A stretch of DNA of 64,000 bases, taken from positions 1-64,000 of the forward strand of contig CAIVRI010000088.1 of assembly GCA_903908265.1 (NCBI GenBank), in the 5' to 3' direction. Positions 1 through 8,475 of this stretch are shown piece after piece; position 1 is the stretch's first letter, and each line of letters opens with the position of its first letter. The notes beneath the pieces are model-generated. The model searched no databases and was not told the origin of the DNA. It saw nothing but the letters and a program-made list of their open reading frames with translations. Origin of the DNA: an uncultured Pseudomonadota bacterium. GTDB taxonomy: Bacteria > Pseudomonadota > Gammaproteobacteria > Steroidobacterales > Steroidobacteraceae. The position numbers and the translations under genes were made by a program.

Positions 1-114
1 ATTATTTGAGTCAAACACTTACAGCTGTTTTCTAGACCGACCTGCATTAATTGATCCGCTTCCCGTAGTCGGTACCGCAACGCCTCACAGTTGTGCTGTA
101 CCGCCACCAATGGA

Positions 115-423
115 TCACACTGCGGCGCGAATGTCGTGCAGTACTTTACCGCGCTTCGCTGTCAGCCGAGCCTGCCAGAGATCGTAAGCCAACTGGTGCG
201 ATAGCCAGCGCTCCGCGGAACCACCACGGTCCGCCCCCAACCACCGTTCGATCCGCAGCACCATCATCGGACCGATACCTGATCAACCATTCAGGACCTT
301 CGACAGGGTCGTCCGATCTACTCCTAGCGCAAGGGCCGCGGCTGCAACGGTTAATCCCAGTGCCAGCAAAACGTCATCCCGGAGCGACTCACCAGGATGC
401 GGTGGGTCAAACATTCGCATCAT
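115..423 (-). pseudogene. higA: HigA-type antitoxin broken by an in-frame TGA
   Basis: Not in the ORF track because it is interrupted. Reading the minus strand from 423 gives 46 codons starting MMRMFDPPHPGESLRDD, then TGA at 285-283. The same frame then continues SGIGPMMVLRIERWLG to a natural stop at 115. HigA-family HTH antitoxins normally read LNGR(A/S)GISPEMALRLE here, so the stop most simply reflects CGA (Arg) changed to TGA inside the DNA-binding region. The first ATG overlaps the 3' end of the HigB remnant by 17 nt, the usual toxin-before-antitoxin arrangement of higBA. The family forms a complex with HigB and represses its own promoter; the truncated product should do neither. A sequencing error at one base would restore it. 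Confidence 0.75.
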
Positions 424-654
424 CAATTCCGCAGTGATAATCCTGATAATCAACAAGGACGGCGTCGCCGTCTTCCAACGAAAAAGTCAGCCGCCAGTTT
501 CCGTTGACAGTCACAGTCCAGTGACCGGCTAATTGGCCTTTCAAGGCACTCAGATCACCAGCATCCAACCGCATCGCGGATCTGTTGCCCGCGCTCCCCA
601 TCCAAGCTGAGCAGTCTGCTTGGCAAGCTCGTTAGAAATGCGGCTGATCCCATT
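407..654 (-). pseudogene. higB: HigB-type RelE-fold toxin remnant, frameshifted
   Basis: The 64-codon ORF at 407-601 ends with the C-terminal half of a HigB/RelE-fold mRNA endonuclease: ALKGQLAGHWTVTVNGNWRL, then DGDAVLVDYQDYH. A full HigB has about 90-95 residues, and the N-terminal half is missing from this frame. In the +1 frame just upstream, overlapping the end of the hydrolase gene, NGISRISNELAKQTAQL resembles the family's usual ...GI....A.KLA.QLA.L segment. A frameshift near 575-590 therefore looks more likely than a clean truncation. No convincing start codon or RBS serves either frame. With the nonsense codon in higA, the pair looks dead. The C-terminal identity is firm; the upstream fragment is a weaker inference. 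Confidence 0.65.
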
Positions 655-1705
655 GGTTGCCCAACTGCTCGTGTTGCGTCTTCTCGAACGCTTGCTGTTC
701 AGCTGCTTTTTCAGCCTCTTCTACTGGCTTCGGCCAGATCGTAAAATCAGCTAGCGCAACTTTTGCAGGCTGATCATGCAATTGTAGCAGCGCCACCTCG
801 AGTTCCAGTAAAGCTCCCCGAGACAGCGCCAAACCATGCTCATTCGGCTGATAAATCGTCCCGGTCGCATAATCTTGGTACGGCGTCCGGGTTTGCTCAA
901 TATGATTACCCAGTATATGCGCCACCGGTTTACCCTCGGTAAAGCGGACTAACCGCTCGGTGCTGGCCCGAAAGGCCGGTAAGTCACGGACATAGAGTCG
1001 GCCCGGGTACAAACTATCGCCCGTGAACAGCAAGGCGGTCTGTCGATCGTAGAACGCGAGGCTCGTGTCGGCGTGACCGGGAATCGAAAGGACGTCGAGG
1101 AGGCGATCACCCAGATCGACTCGACCCACCTCTTCGGGCCATTGGCTAATGCCCAAAAATTCTTTTTCTACCGCCACGTCGGCCGCAATCAATGTCACCG
1201 GCATCACCGGGTCGTGCAGCGCCAACAGTCCGGCATCACCTGCCACATGGTCACCATGGCCATGCGTATGCAGCACGAGCAGCGGGATACTGGTCCGCCC
1301 CATGCGCGTCAGCCAACGGTGCACCGTGCGCTGCAGCGTCGGCGCAAGGTTGCCCTGACGAGATCCCGTATCCAGCAGCAGCGCCCTGTCGGTCCCGAAG
1401 AGGAGGTACAGAAAAGGCTTCTCGAAATCCGTGCAGCCTGACTGACGCAGGATATACAGCGTGGGATTGTATTCGTGCACCTGCCATTCGGGCATCTCCA
1501 TGCAGCGCGGCCCGCCCGTTAGCCACCGTTCGGGCAGTGCACCCGCCTGAAATGCTGCTGCGTCGACTAAGACCGCCTGTGCCGCAACGGATGGCGGCGC
1601 CAGACAGCCCAGCGCCGCGCTGATCGTCAGGATCACCGCTGCAAGCCGAGCGCCGAGGTGGGCACCGGTTGTCGCGTCGCGGACAGACACCCCAGTGGTG
1701 TTCAT
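632..1705 (-). CDS. Secreted metallo-beta-lactamase-fold hydrolase
   Basis: Zinc-dependent hydrolase of the metallo-beta-lactamase superfamily. The HxHxDH metal motif appears as HTHGHGDHVAGD. It is followed by SIPGHADTSLAFYD, the metal-bridging Asp region LLFTGDSLYPG and a late His in HILGNHIEQ. The ORF opens at 1855, but its first 50 residues are Arg-rich and unlike a protein start. The ATG at 1705 (MNTTGVSV) leads into a hydrophobic signal segment ending near PPSVAAQA, so I place the start there (357 residues). The product is probably periplasmic or secreted. It lies 97 nt downstream of the amidohydrolase gene on the same strand, so co-transcription is likely. The substrate cannot be told from sequence; glyoxalase-II-like and beta-lactamase-like activities both occur in this fold. 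Confidence 0.8.
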   Translation of the reverse strand: MNTTGVSVRDATTGAHLGARLAAVILTISAALGCLAPPSVAAQAVLVDAAAFQAGALPERWLTGGPRCMEMPEWQVHEYNPTLYILRQSGCTDFEKPFLYLLFGTDRALLLDTGSRQGNLAPTLQRTVHRWLTRMGRTSIPLLVLHTHGHGDHVAGDAGLLALHDPVMPVTLIAADVAVEKEFLGISQWPEEVGRVDLGDRLLDVLSIPGHADTSLAFYDRQTALLFTGDSLYPGRLYVRDLPAFRASTERLVRFTEGKPVAHILGNHIEQTRTPYQDYATGTIYQPNEHGLALSRGALLELEVALLQLHDQPAKVALADFTIWPKPVEEAEKAAEQQAFEKTQHEQLGNQWDQPHF

Positions 1706-1802
1706 TACGGTCCTATGGCGTGGTACCGCCGTGGCGGGGCGCGCAGTCTGCGCCCTAAAAGAGAGGGTTTCCTGGTGCTTTATCGCCACCCCTGGGCCAC
1801 GA

Positions 1803-3119
1803 TTAATAAGTGCCTTGCGACTGGCGGACGCCAGCCTTGAGCACAAAATCGACATGCTCCAATCGCGTGACGTCCTCCAATGGGTTCCCCTTCACGGCCA
1901 CGATGTCCGCCACTTTTCCCGCCTCCAAGGTGCCGACCCGGTCCGAGACGCCGAGCAACTCGGCAGCGACCACCGTTGCCGAACGCAGCGCCTGCTCGGG
2001 CGTCATGCCAAAGCGCACCATGTGCGCGAACTCGATGGCAGGATTGGTGCCCCAATCAAACCCGCCAATGTCGGTGCCAAACGCGATCTTCACGCCCGCT
2101 TTGAGCGCACGCCGAAAGGTTTCCTCATGAATTTTGACCATGTCCAGCCACACGGGCGCACCGGCCTTAGCGCGCCCCTCGGCGACATACTGGCCAACAT
2201 AAATGGTTGGCACATAGTAAATGCCCTTCGCAACCATCATCGCGAGGTCTGCATCCGCGATGTAATTACCATGCTCAATGCTGTCCACGCCCGCTTCGAC
2301 GGAGTTATGGACTCCTTGTAGTCCCATCGCATGAGAGGCAATGCGATGGCGTTGGCGGTGCGTCTCATCAACGATCGCCCGCAACTCTTCGAGCGTAAAG
2401 GTCGGGATATCGTCGAGCACACCGCCTTCAACCACGCGGTACGAACGATCGGAATAGACTTTGATCCAATCAACACCGTGCGACAGTTGCTCGCGCACGG
2501 CCCGCCGACCGCCGTCCGCGCCATCCACTTCCTGCACCCCTTTGGGCATAACCAAAGCAGGCGCATAGCCGAGCAATGGATAGGCACCCGTCACATCCAT
2601 CGACCGGCCGGCCACCTGCATGCGCGGACCGGGAATCACGCCCCGTTCGATCGCGGTCCGTACATCCACATCGGCATAACCTGCCCCTTCGGTTTCGACG
2701 TCACGAATCGAGGTAAAGCCCCAACCGAGGATGCGCTTAGCGTTGGTCGTCGCCAGGATGGTCCGGTACTCTGGCGACTGTTTGAGCAACTGCTCATCGT
2801 AATCTGCTGCGGTAATGTCCCCCTGCAGCAACACATGCGTATGGGTATCGATGAGACCAGGCAAACATGTCTCGCTACTGAGATCGGTCAACGTACCCGC
2901 CGGGTGCCCTGCGCTGGCGGCCCGCACGCTAACAATGAGCCCATTGCGTACCTCGACATAAGACTCGCCCCGCAAACCAGCCGAAGTCCCGTCCCACAAG
3001 TGTCCGCAATGCAGCCACTGACCGCCAGTCACCGCGTCTGCGGGCGTTACCGACCACGCCGCAGCGCCGACGCATACCGACACCAACACGAAAAGGACCT
3101 TTACCAGACAATTAAACAT
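1803..3119 (-). CDS. Exported metal-dependent amidohydrolase (imidazolonepropionase/prolidase-like)
   Basis: Amidohydrolase-superfamily TIM-barrel enzyme. The metal-binding HxH lies in PGLIDTHTHVLL, a probable carboxylated Lys in WIKVYSD, later His ligands in IASHAMGLQG and IEHGNYI, and the catalytic Asp in IAFGTDIGGFDWG. The start is taken at the second Met (3119, MFNCLVKVLFVLVS) because it begins a clean signal peptide ending around the Ala-rich segment near residue 20, preceded by GGCGG-type purines. The product is about 438 residues, normal for the family. Characterised relatives hydrolyse Xaa-Pro, Xaa-Arg or Xaa-Lys dipeptides or related amides; the exact substrate here is unknown. It is a paralogue of the gene at 49501-50790, with the same architecture and the same ending style (GNPLEDV.RLE.V.FV.K.G). 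Confidence 0.85.
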   Translation of the reverse strand: MFNCLVKVLFVLVSVCVGAAAWSVTPADAVTGGQWLHCGHLWDGTSAGLRGESYVEVRNGLIVSVRAASAGHPAGTLTDLSSETCLPGLIDTHTHVLLQGDITAADYDEQLLKQSPEYRTILATTNAKRILGWGFTSIRDVETEGAGYADVDVRTAIERGVIPGPRMQVAGRSMDVTGAYPLLGYAPALVMPKGVQEVDGADGGRRAVREQLSHGVDWIKVYSDRSYRVVEGGVLDDIPTFTLEELRAIVDETHRQRHRIASHAMGLQGVHNSVEAGVDSIEHGNYIADADLAMMVAKGIYYVPTIYVGQYVAEGRAKAGAPVWLDMVKIHEETFRRALKAGVKIAFGTDIGGFDWGTNPAIEFAHMVRFGMTPEQALRSATVVAAELLGVSDRVGTLEAGKVADIVAVKGNPLEDVTRLEHVDFVLKAGVRQSQGTY

Positions 3120-3717
3120 GGCCGCCTCGCAATTACTCAATGCCAAACTGTAGCTAACCCGTAAACACGGGCCGTGCGTGCGGACAATAGATCCGGCGTA
3201 CCAGCATCGTCAACCACCAATCCACCGGAGCAACGAACGGATTGCATCCGGACATGATGAAGAACGATGTCTCTACCGACACCGACTCTAAACCGAACCC
3301 ACGCTGAAGACGAGCTCCGCAACTAGACAGAAACACTAACCTCTATAGTCCGCTAGCCCAAACCGACCGCGGCGAAAAAATCCGCAAGTGATTCTTCGAA
3401 CAAACCTCTTCAGCCCACGGGTTTAGCAATACCTAAATAGAAACGTCCGAACGCTCCCAGATCAAGAAAAAACGCTAACTTCTATTGAATACCACTGAGC
3501 GTTGTATGCGAGAATTAAGACGTTTTGCACTCTTTACCTTCGAGCTCTCGACCCGCAATAGTACGCAGCGGAACCATATCGTGAGGGCTGCTCTGCCTCA
3601 ATAAACCCTGCCGAAGGAGCGATCTGTTAGAACTGCTGGATGACCGCGTAGGCACTCGCGCGAGCATCGTGACCAATCAGTTGCCAAGTCCGTCTGGCAA
3701 CTCCTCCATCCGCAGCT

Positions 3718-3736
3718 TCTGCCGCTGCGCGGCAGA
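3718..3736. repeat. Perfect 8-bp inverted repeat (TCTGCCGC-tgc-GCGGCAGA)
   Basis: A perfect 8-bp stem with a 3-nt loop lies about 20 bp upstream of the putative -35 of the stressosome operon. It could be a hairpin in a transcript from further upstream or an operator half-site pair. No T-run follows on either strand, so it is not a typical intrinsic terminator. Confidence 0.4.
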
Positions 3737-3757
3737 CTGTGTCTGGGGCCCGGATAG

Positions 3758-3788
3758 TTGACTGCATGTGACGATCCGAGAATATAAA
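3758..3788 (+). promoter_or_regulatory. Putative sigma70 promoter of the stressosome operon
   Basis: TTGACT (3758-3763) matches the -35 consensus in 5 of 6 positions. It is followed by GAATATAAAG; reading AATATA gives a 17-bp spacer and TATAAA gives 19 bp. It sits about 70 bp upstream of the rsbR-like start and is the best promoter match in this gap. Seen by eye only. Confidence 0.45.
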
Positions 3789-3858
3789 GTTACAGCACTG
3801 ACGAGAAACAGTCAGTCACGTTCCGCCGGAATGGGCGGTCACAATCGTCGGAATACGC

Positions 3859-4761
3859 ATGGAAAGCACACGCATGTTAGAAAAATTCCAGATAACCCAG
3901 ACCGACATACTGGCCTTACGTGAGGTTGGAGGCCTGCTAGAAAGTACAATTGAGCAGGTCGTCGCTGACTTTTATACGTGGCTGGAAGGACACGCGGAGT
4001 ATGGGCATTTTTTCGCTGGCAACCCAAAAATGCGTGCTCGCGTGCAGGCCTCGCAAGTCGAAAACTGGCGCACTTTTTTCGCAGCGTCACTCGACGATAC
4101 CTACTTCGCCAGCCGTCGTAACATCGCCACCGTTCATGCCAGAATCGATTTACCGAATGATATTTACCACGCTGGCATGCTTGTTTCTCTGCAAGGAATT
4201 ATCAAACGTTTACGCGAAATGATGCCGCGCTCAGCAGAACGCGAGCAACTAGAATCTTCAGTCATTAAGATGGTGTTCTTCGACACCTTCCTAGTCACTG
4301 AAGAAATATCGCGCGTGCAGAAAGAGAAGGTGATTCTGACTAGCAACGCGATGCAACAAATATCGACACCCGTTTTGCCGGTATGGGAAGGCGTATTGCT
4401 GTTGCCGTTAATGGGTGCAATCGACTCGGTGCGCGCGCAGGACATCATGAATAAAACGCTGAACAAAATAAGCGAAACCAGTGCGCGCATCTTTGTCCTC
4501 GATATCAGCGGCGTCACAATTGTCGATACGGCGGTAGCGAACCAGCTGATTCGGGTCACGAAAGCCACTGGACTGATGGGCTGCCAGTCTATTATCTCTG
4601 GCATATCCCCTTCGATTGCACGCACCTTGGTCGAGCTAGGCGCCCAACTCGGCGGCGTCAAAACCACAGCCACGCTGCGCGATGCCCTCGATCTGGCACT
4701 CAAGGAAATCGGGCCGGGTGATCCACGAAACACTACCAACCGAATTTCGCCGTTAGTTTAA
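3859..4761 (+). CDS. rsbR: RsbR-like stressosome sensor: globin domain plus STAS
   Basis: 300-residue stressosome scaffold/sensor. Residues about 8-160 match the protoglobin/globin-coupled-sensor domain. The proximal haem ligand is predicted as His93 in ATVHARIDLPNDIYHAGM, the same VH.RI.L context as in HemAT-type sensors. Residues about 170-285 are a C-terminal STAS domain with DISGVTIVDTAVAN. Thr224 in VDT corresponds to the phosphorylated Thr of RsbR proteins. A haem-bound gas, most likely oxygen, is the expected signal (inference from family). It is the first gene of a four-gene operon; rsbS follows after 31 nt, with a short T/A-rich gap. Gram-negative stressosomes with haemoglobin-like RsbR are known from Vibrio, so the architecture is precedented. 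Confidence 0.88.
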   Translation: MESTRMLEKFQITQTDILALREVGGLLESTIEQVVADFYTWLEGHAEYGHFFAGNPKMRARVQASQVENWRTFFAASLDDTYFASRRNIATVHARIDLPNDIYHAGMLVSLQGIIKRLREMMPRSAEREQLESSVIKMVFFDTFLVTEEISRVQKEKVILTSNAMQQISTPVLPVWEGVLLLPLMGAIDSVRAQDIMNKTLNKISETSARIFVLDISGVTIVDTAVANQLIRVTKATGLMGCQSIISGISPSIARTLVELGAQLGGVKTTATLRDALDLALKEIGPGDPRNTTNRISPLV

Positions 4762-4792
4762 GCGCTGCTGATACTACGCACCAACTTTCAGC

Positions 4793-5173
4793 ATGCGAGA
4801 TACATTCACCCGTAGCGCCGGCGAATCAGCCACCTCGACATTGGTCAATGGTTGTCTCGTGGTCACTCTTTCAGGTGAAATAGCCACTAGCCTCTCAACA
4901 TTGCAAGAGTATGTACTACGCCGCACCCAAGACTCGCAGGCACGTGCCGTATTAATTGAAATGGCCACAGTGCGATTTATAGACCGCTCGGAATTCGAGG
5001 GGCTCCGAGCAATGGTAGAAATGCTGCGTTTCCTCGGCACCCCTGCAGTCTTTATTAGTCTGCATGCGGGAATCGTTGCCTATCTGGTAGAAAATAACAT
5101 TGACACCTCGGGGCTGACGTTCAAAGCCCATCTGGAAGACGCGCTGCGCGATGGATTCGAGATCATCCGTTGA
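4793..5173 (+). CDS. rsbS: RsbS-like single STAS-domain stressosome protein
   Basis: 126-residue stand-alone STAS protein, the right length and position for RsbS, the partner that builds the stressosome core with RsbR and is phosphorylated by RsbT to release it. The STAS core is visible as CLVVTLSGEI (strand), RAVLIEMATVRFIDRSEFEG (phosphorylation loop) and AVFISLHAGIVAYLVENNID. The loop is unusual. Canonical RsbS reads ...(I/V)VDSF with the phospho-Ser directly after Asp, whereas this protein reads FIDRSEF. Arg65 therefore occupies the usual Ser position and Ser66 is displaced by one. Either Ser66 is used or the switch works differently. The stop codon overlaps the TTG start of the next gene, implying translational coupling. 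Confidence 0.8.
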   Translation: MRDTFTRSAGESATSTLVNGCLVVTLSGEIATSLSTLQEYVLRRTQDSQARAVLIEMATVRFIDRSEFEGLRAMVEMLRFLGTPAVFISLHAGIVAYLVENNIDTSGLTFKAHLEDALRDGFEIIR

Positions 5174-6261
5174 GCAGTAATTTTCGAGACCAAGTTGACT
5201 ATTCTATTAGCACCGAAGCAGACGTCATGCGGACGATCGCGCACATCTCTCAACTTCCCATGTTGTCTGATGCTACAAAAATTGACCAAGCTCTCGTCGC
5301 GACCATGGCAGCCGAACTGTCCTCCAATATCGTAAAGTACGCCGGTCATGGCCGACTGACAATCACGCGAACCGAACGTATAGGTACGGTCGACATCGAT
5401 ATCAGCGCGACCGATAACGGCCCAGGCATTAAGGATATTGATCGCGCGATGACAGACCACTTCAGTACGGGCACCTCACTGGGTCTCGGCTTGCCGAGTG
5501 TGCGGCGCATGGCTGACCATTTTTGGCTGCAGTCCTCGCCGCAAGGCGGAACTAGAATCTGTGCACGCAAGCGTATTGTCGGGACGCGACAACGTGTCGG
5601 CCAGGCAACGCCACCAGCGGGCTTTGCTACCCCTATTCACGTCACACCCACAGCGGCACCGCCAGCCGGATTCGCGGCGTCCAGCTGGGAGTTGGGCCTG
5701 AGTATGCGTCCCTGCCCGGGCTACTCGGTCTCCGGAGATCGCGCTCTCTCGTTACGCAGCGAGCGCGGTCTTCTACTGGGCATTCTCGATGCCTCAGGAC
5801 ATGGCCCACGGGCTGATGAAGTTGTTAATCGTTGTTGCGAAATTTTTTCATCGGCAACGCACGCCAACTTACCGCGACTGTTGGCTGAGATGGATTCTGC
5901 GTTACTCGGCAGTCTCGGCGCTGCGGCCGGTCTAGTCCATCTCGATACGGAAGATGGCTCATTCACCTATCTGGCTTTAGGTAATACACGGATCGGCCAT
6001 ATCGGCATCGCGCCCTGGACGGGATTCTCGAATGAAGGGGTCCTCGGTGGCGGAATTCGTCGCGCCGCCGTGCAAACTGGACAGTTACGCCGCGATGATC
6101 TGCTTTTGCTATGGACCGACGGCCTACCGGAATCGGGGTGCACTGCACTCGCCACTTCGCTGTCGTTCCGGCCCGCACAAGACATCGCTAGCGCACTTCT
6201 AAGGACACTTGCAAAACCTTATGACGATGCGGCTTGTTTGGTATTGCGGTGGCTCGGGTGA
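5170..6261 (+). CDS. Fused RsbT-like switch kinase and RsbX/SpoIIE-type phosphatase
   Basis: 363-residue two-domain protein. Residues about 1-135 form an RsbT/SpoIIAB-type GHKL ATPase: the N box [13 protein letters not shown] has Glu49 and Asn53, followed by DNGPGI (82-87) and GTSLGLGLP (102-109). Residues about 136-175 are a Pro/Ala-rich linker with a repeated PPAGFA. Residues about 180-363 form a PP2C/SpoIIE phosphatase with SGDRAL (Asp190), ILDASGHGP (206-213) and [12 protein letters not shown] near the C-terminus. In other stressosomes RsbT (kinase) and RsbX (phosphatase) are separate proteins with opposite effects on RsbR/RsbS; here one chain carries both. The start is a TTG inside the rsbS stop (TTGA overlap). 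The 3' end overlaps the downstream GTG, so the operon is translationally coupled throughout. Confidence 0.87.
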   Translation: MSSNFRDQVDYSISTEADVMRTIAHISQLPMLSDATKIDQALVATMAAELSSNIVKYAGHGRLTITRTERIGTVDIDISATDNGPGIKDIDRAMTDHFSTGTSLGLGLPSVRRMADHFWLQSSPQGGTRICARKRIVGTRQRVGQATPPAGFATPIHVTPTAAPPAGFAASSWELGLSMRPCPGYSVSGDRALSLRSERGLLLGILDASGHGPRADEVVNRCCEIFSSATHANLPRLLAEMDSALLGSLGAAAGLVHLDTEDGSFTYLALGNTRIGHIGIAPWTGFSNEGVLGGGIRRAAVQTGQLRRDDLLLLWTDGLPESGCTALATSLSFRPAQDIASALLRTLAKPYDDAACLVLRWLG

Positions 6262-7871
6262 GCATTCTTGGCACGCTACCGCTTCCGCATATCCACGCGG
6301 TCTTTCAAACACGCCGCCGCGCCTACGAATTGGCGAAGGAATTGGGCGTAAGCGAATTCACGGCAAGAGGCTTTGCCGCGCGGGTGTCCGACATGGGCCG
6401 TTTGTGCTTAACAAGCCTCAGGATTCCCACCGTCCGAGTCAATTTGAATCGGGAAACTTACACCAGTGAGCTAGTATTCGAGTTCCATGACAACGCGCCC
6501 GTTGAACCACCAGCAGCTCCAATAGAGTCGGCCGCCGGATTCCAACTTTCTGCTGCCTGTCCAATTCCAGCAGCGTCGTGGACGGCAGCAAAACAAGAAG
6601 CCCTACGCGCATTACTGAACAAGCAAACGCGCGAGGAACTGACGGATAGCCTGCAGCAAAAGAACGCAGCATTGGCGGAAGCTGCGAAGCAGCTTGAAGA
6701 TGCATCACGCGCTAAGGGTGAATTTTTCGCCACCATGAGCCATGAGATACGCACGCCAATGAACGCTATCATTGGCCTATCAGGACTCTGTCTAGATACC
6801 GGGTTAACTGACCAACAAAAAAAATACATTTTAGGAGTGCACAGCTCTGCGAGAAGCCTGCTTTCAGTGATCAATGACATCCTCGACTTCTCTAAGTTCG
6901 AAGCCGGAAAATTATCTTTAGCCGATGCCGATTTTGAACTGCAGTCAGTCATGGATTTACTGGAGTCGATCGCAGGGCACCTCGCTTCTGAAAAAGGCAT
7001 CCAATTCAGTCTGTCAATTTCAGCAGAAGTACCGAGAAATTTACGCGGTGACGCCGCCCGTCTGGGTCAAGTTCTGCTTAATCTGGCAGCAAACGCGGTC
7101 AAGTTCACAAACAGCGGGTGGATCAATATCGCCGTATTACTCAAGCGAACGGGAGACGATTATAGCGAGCTTGAGTTCAGAGTCAGCGACAGCGGTATCG
7201 GCATCAGCATCTCTCAGCGCTCAAACTTGTTCATCGCCTTCAGCCAAATCAAAAAGTCAACGTCTCACGGTTTACACGGCACCGGTCTTGGGCTAGCGCT
7301 CAGCAAACGAATTGTCGAAATGATGGCTGGTCGCATATGGGTTGAGAGCGAACCAGGAGTCGGCAGCTGTTTTCATTTCACAGCCCGCTTCGGCCACAGT
7401 CAATATCGCTCCATTAGGCAACATAACTTAGACTGTAATCGACTAGATTTGGTAACAGAAGCAAGAGCCTGCCTCACTGGTGCCCGCGTATTAGTTGCAG
7501 AAGACAACTCTTTCAATCAATTGGTCATAGAGGAACTTTTGAAGCAAGCGGGTATCATCGTAAGACTCTGTAGCAATGGGCGCGAGGCGATAGAACGGTT
7601 AGCGGAAGAATCTTTTGACATCGTACTCATGGATTGCCAGATGCCGGAAGTCAATGGCTATGAGGCTACGAGGCTGATCAAGGCAGACTCTCTTCTTGCG
7701 AATCAGTGCGTGATTGCAATGACAGCGAATGCGGCGCAGGAGGATCGTGAGCGCTGTGTCGCCGCTGGCATGAACGATTTTCTAGCTAAACCGATCGATC
7801 CAGAAACCCTATATTTGCTACTGGCGAAATGGATACGCGCATCGGGACGCAGCCCTGAAACTACCCCGTAG
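6258..7871 (+). CDS. Hybrid histidine kinase, predicted stressosome output
   Basis: About 537 residues. The ORF opens at a TTG (6234), but the GTG at 6258 overlaps the upstream TGA as GTGA and is preferred. Residues about 10-90 resemble a degenerate GHKL-like helix ([20 protein letters not shown]) without a clear ATP site. A coiled coil (about 115-150) follows. Next is HisKA with the phospho-His in [16 protein letters not shown] (about residue 162), then HATPase with [19 protein letters not shown] and [18 protein letters not shown]-terminal receiver has VLVAEDN, the phospho-Asp in [15 protein letters not shown] and a conserved Lys in FLAKPI. There is no transmembrane segment. In Gram-negative stressosomes released RsbT is thought to act on a downstream kinase module; the tight overlap suggests this protein plays that role. 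No separate output regulator lies nearby. Confidence 0.87.
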   Translation: MSILGTLPLPHIHAVFQTRRRAYELAKELGVSEFTARGFAARVSDMGRLCLTSLRIPTVRVNLNRETYTSELVFEFHDNAPVEPPAAPIESAAGFQLSAACPIPAASWTAAKQEALRALLNKQTREELTDSLQQKNAALAEAAKQLEDASRAKGEFFATMSHEIRTPMNAIIGLSGLCLDTGLTDQQKKYILGVHSSARSLLSVINDILDFSKFEAGKLSLADADFELQSVMDLLESIAGHLASEKGIQFSLSISAEVPRNLRGDAARLGQVLLNLAANAVKFTNSGWINIAVLLKRTGDDYSELEFRVSDSGIGISISQRSNLFIAFSQIKKSTSHGLHGTGLGLALSKRIVEMMAGRIWVESEPGVGSCFHFTARFGHSQYRSIRQHNLDCNRLDLVTEARACLTGARVLVAEDNSFNQLVIEELLKQAGIIVRLCSNGREAIERLAEESFDIVLMDCQMPEVNGYEATRLIKADSLLANQCVIAMTANAAQEDRERCVAAGMNDFLAKPIDPETLYLLLAKWIRASGRSPETTP

Positions 7872-7929
7872 AGCCACCACACTCGACTGCGTTTAGCACA
7901 ATCCTGTGCATTGCAAGCCCACTTTATTT

Positions 7930-8475
7930 TCACCCTAATGCGTACCTAACGACAGCACCATTCAAACTATGGCCTGCAACGGTCAAGTAAATCTGACGAT
8001 CGCTGATTGTAATATCTAACCGCATGCGACGATCTAGCAGTTCGACGAACGAAGCCAAAAACACTGGATCGATCTCATAGATTTCGATCAATGCGGATCG
8101 ATGAATGGGCGGCTCTGCGGCCAGACGACTTAGGAGCAAGCGGATGTCCTTGTGCGGATAGATCACGAGACGCGGCGCAGCTTTGGCAGCCTTATGCAAA
8201 CGGGCAGCTTCTGGCAGACCCACCTCGATCCAAGCCTGTAGCGTGCCGGTCAGATCACGAATAGAGAGCGCTGGCAGCTCGGGATCGGATAAGCCACCTT
8301 TGGAAAATGCAAGGCCCTCGGTGTGCTCTAGGCAGTAGGCAAGAACACGTGTGGCGAGGTACTCCTCACTTTCCGAAGGGTGACGAGCAGCACGAAAGGA
8401 CAGTGACTCATACACGCCACGGTCTGCATCGTTTAGCGTGACCTCAAGGGTATAGATAGTCGCACTTAAAGCCAC
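7930..8475 (-). CDS. yaeQ: YaeQ family protein
   Basis: 181 residues, full length for YaeQ. Recognisable family features are the opening MALSATIYTLEVTLNDADRG, the RHPSESEEYLATRVLAYCLE segment and IEVGLPEAARLHKAAK, matching E. coli YaeQ's WIELGLPDERRIKKA. YaeQ has a PD-(D/E)xK nuclease-like fold in solved structures and has been linked to transcription-elongation phenotypes, but its biochemical role is unsettled. It is convergent with the stressosome operon, with 58 nt between stops holding only a weak GCACA-ATCC-TGTGC hairpin at 7896-7909. It has a lone position with no operon partner. Confidence 0.9.
   Translation of the reverse strand: MALSATIYTLEVTLNDADRGVYESLSFRAARHPSESEEYLATRVLAYCLEHTEGLAFSKGGLSDPELPALSIRDLTGTLQAWIEVGLPEAARLHKAAKAAPRLVIYPHKDIRLLLSRLAAEPPIHRSALIEIYEIDPVFLASFVELLDRRMRLDITISDRQIYLTVAGHSLNGAVVRYALG

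Larger units (their letters stand above)
3120..3858. other. 739-bp intergenic region between divergent amidohydrolase and stressosome operons
   Basis: No ORF on either strand here looks like a protein. The stretch is relatively AT-rich in 3330-3540 compared with the flanking genes. It holds two short inverted repeats (TTGCCA...TGGCAA at 3681-3700 and the stronger hairpin at 3718-3736) and a sigma70-like promoter next to the stressosome start. Two loosely similar strings, near 3327-3345 (ACACTAACCTCTATAGT) and 3470-3486 (AACGCTAACTTCTATTG), may be remnants of a repeat. Function beyond divergent promoters is unknown. Confidence 0.5.

Noticed and set aside
93-437. 114-aa plus-strand ORF at the left edge
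   Set aside because: It is antisense to the higA/higB remnants, which explain the sequence better; its composition is Arg/Ser/Pro-rich with no motif.
1695-3164. Long plus-strand ORFs (208 and 277 aa) opposite the amidohydrolase
   Set aside because: Shadow frames of a clear, motif-bearing minus-strand gene.
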